Assembly: GCF_017921895.1 (NCBI RefSeq)
Contig: NZ_JAFIDN010000001.1
Span: 186,001 to 250,000, forward strand
Direction: 5' to 3'
DNA length: 64,000 bases
Origin: Natronogracilivirga saccharolytica
Lineage (GTDB): Bacteria > Bacteroidota > Rhodothermia > Balneolales > Natronogracilivirgulaceae
This document shows positions 63,148 to 64,000 of the stretch, in pieces (within the stretch, counting starts at the first letter, position 1; each line of letters begins with the position of its first letter). Below the pieces are notes generated by a model, which was not told where the DNA came from, made no database searches, and saw only the letters and a list, made by a program, of their open reading frames with translations. Position numbers and translations under genes: made by a program.

Positions 63148-63924
63148 ATGGACCTGCAACTCAAGGATCGCCATTTTGTCGTTACCGGATGCAGCTCCGG
63201 GTTTGGCAAGGCTATTACGAATGCCTTGTGCCGGGAAGGAGCGCGTGTTACCGGTGTTGCCAGAAAACAGGACCCCCTCTCCAGGTTGCATCAGCGATGG
63301 CCTCATCAGTTCAGTCCGCTTCAGGGCGACCTGACCAGGTCCGAAACACTGGACAGGCTGGTTAACATGGTCAAGGGAAAGTCGCTTCACGGACTGGTGC
63401 TGAACTCCGGCGGACCTCCGGCAAAGCCGGCCATTCATACAAACATTTCTGAATGGGATGAGGCTTATCAGTCCGTCTTCCGGTGGAAAGTTGACCTCGT
63501 GCTGCGACTGATGCCCGAATTCCGGAGCTCCGGATATGGCAGAATTCTTTTTGTTGAGAGCCAGTCCGTCAAACAGCCCATCCCTGTGCTCGCCCTGAGC
63601 AATGCCATGCGTGCCGGCGTTGTGGGCTTTGCAAAGTCGCTGTCACGAGATGTCGCCTCCGAAGGCATAACGGTAAATGTGCTGGCTCCCGGTCCTCACG
63701 ACACTCCGGCTATTGAGCGCGTCATTGCCTACCGCGCCGGGCGAAGCGGAGAAGATACGGCCGAAGCACGAAAAGCCATGGAAAAGGCGATTCCTGCCGG
63801 CAGGTTCGGTACGGCAGAAGAGTTTGCCGGACTGGCGGCGTGGCTTTTGTCGGAACACTCGGCATATGTGACCGGACAGACCATCAGCCACGACGGCGGC
63901 AACATCAGCGGTTTGTTCGGATGA
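63148..63924 (+). CDS. SDR-family oxidoreductase with unusual active site
   Basis: A 258-residue short-chain dehydrogenase. The cofactor motif TGCSSGFG (13-20) and the NAD(P) fold are clear, with PGPHDTPAIERV and GQTISHDGGNISGLFG typical of the family. The catalytic Ser is at about 138, but the Tyr-x-x-x-Lys pair is replaced: aligning on GFAKSLS gives Ser151 and Arg155 (LSNAMRAG). The same substitution occurs in a subgroup of SDRs, so this is probably not a broken gene. Reaction unknown. A weak hairpin precedes it in the 165-base gap. Confidence 0.85.
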   Translation: MDLQLKDRHFVVTGCSSGFGKAITNALCREGARVTGVARKQDPLSRLHQRWPHQFSPLQGDLTRSETLDRLVNMVKGKSLHGLVLNSGGPPAKPAIHTNISEWDEAYQSVFRWKVDLVLRLMPEFRSSGYGRILFVESQSVKQPIPVLALSNAMRAGVVGFAKSLSRDVASEGITVNVLAPGPHDTPAIERVIAYRAGRSGEDTAEARKAMEKAIPAGRFGTAEEFAGLAAWLLSEHSAYVTGQTISHDGGNISGLFG

Positions 63925-64000
63925 GTTTACGCTTTATCATCAGTTTGAATGCAATAAAATGACGCTAAAACAGATATTTTAAATCAAAAACAGGCAGACA

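Overview
The window looks like chromosome from a member of the Balneolales/Rhodothermia side of the Bacteroidota-like phyla, probably a moderately halophilic saccharolytic organism. The evidence is a SusC/SusD pair, many proteins ending in a type IX secretion (T9SS) sorting domain with the NYPNPFN motif, a PorV-like protein, bacillithiol synthesis (BshB1), non-Shine-Dalgarno AT-rich leaders, and secreted proteins very rich in Asp/Glu. The species cannot be fixed from the sequence alone.

Region 1 (1-8.8 kb) is housekeeping: the 3' part of miaB, a receiver-less sigma-54 activator overlapping an LptE-like lipoprotein, a TPR protein, an MBL-fold hydrolase, an NRDE protein, ribosomal protein L31, the folate genes pabC-pabB, and a thioredoxin-fold protein that has lost its CXXC cysteines.

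Region 2 (8.9-29.4 kb) is an alpha-glucan utilisation locus: susC-susD-susE, four GH13 amylases (one periplasmic, one lipoprotein, two T9SS-exported) and two LacI-type regulators. Each regulator is followed by a T9SS amylase, so a two-gene LacI-amylase module appears duplicated on both sides of susCDE. A flavin reductase and a PAP2 phosphatase are interspersed.

Region 3 (29.4-42.2 kb) is one long minus-strand operon: parvulin-type lipoprotein, TonB receptor without SusD, a 1314-residue surface protein, a PorV-like protein, and a 1004-residue T9SS protein with four carbohydrate-binding-like modules. A LacI-type palindrome (core AAGCGCTT) lies upstream of this operon, and two more lie upstream of susC. 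I infer one regulon that joins Sus-type import to T9SS surface display of starch-binding and starch-cutting proteins.

Region 4 (42.4-64 kb) holds ispG with two tandem rhomboid genes, a CrtI-like FAD oxidoreductase, a MacAB-TolC-type efflux cluster interrupted by a YqjD/YqjE-like membrane-protein trio, bshB1, an ECF sigma factor/anti-sigma-like/CpxP-like set, an inositol monophosphatase, dnaG, sucD, a polytopic membrane protein and an atypical SDR.

A structured intergenic repeat, about 75 bases per unit and often in tandem, occurs at three separate loci (7990-8184, 11884-12140, 57014-57117). It is always in the same orientation relative to the gene it precedes and ends at that gene's AT-rich leader and start codon. 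With the two-operon LacI regulon it is the best candidate here for something undescribed. No tRNA, rRNA, CRISPR array, transposase or prophage was recognised.
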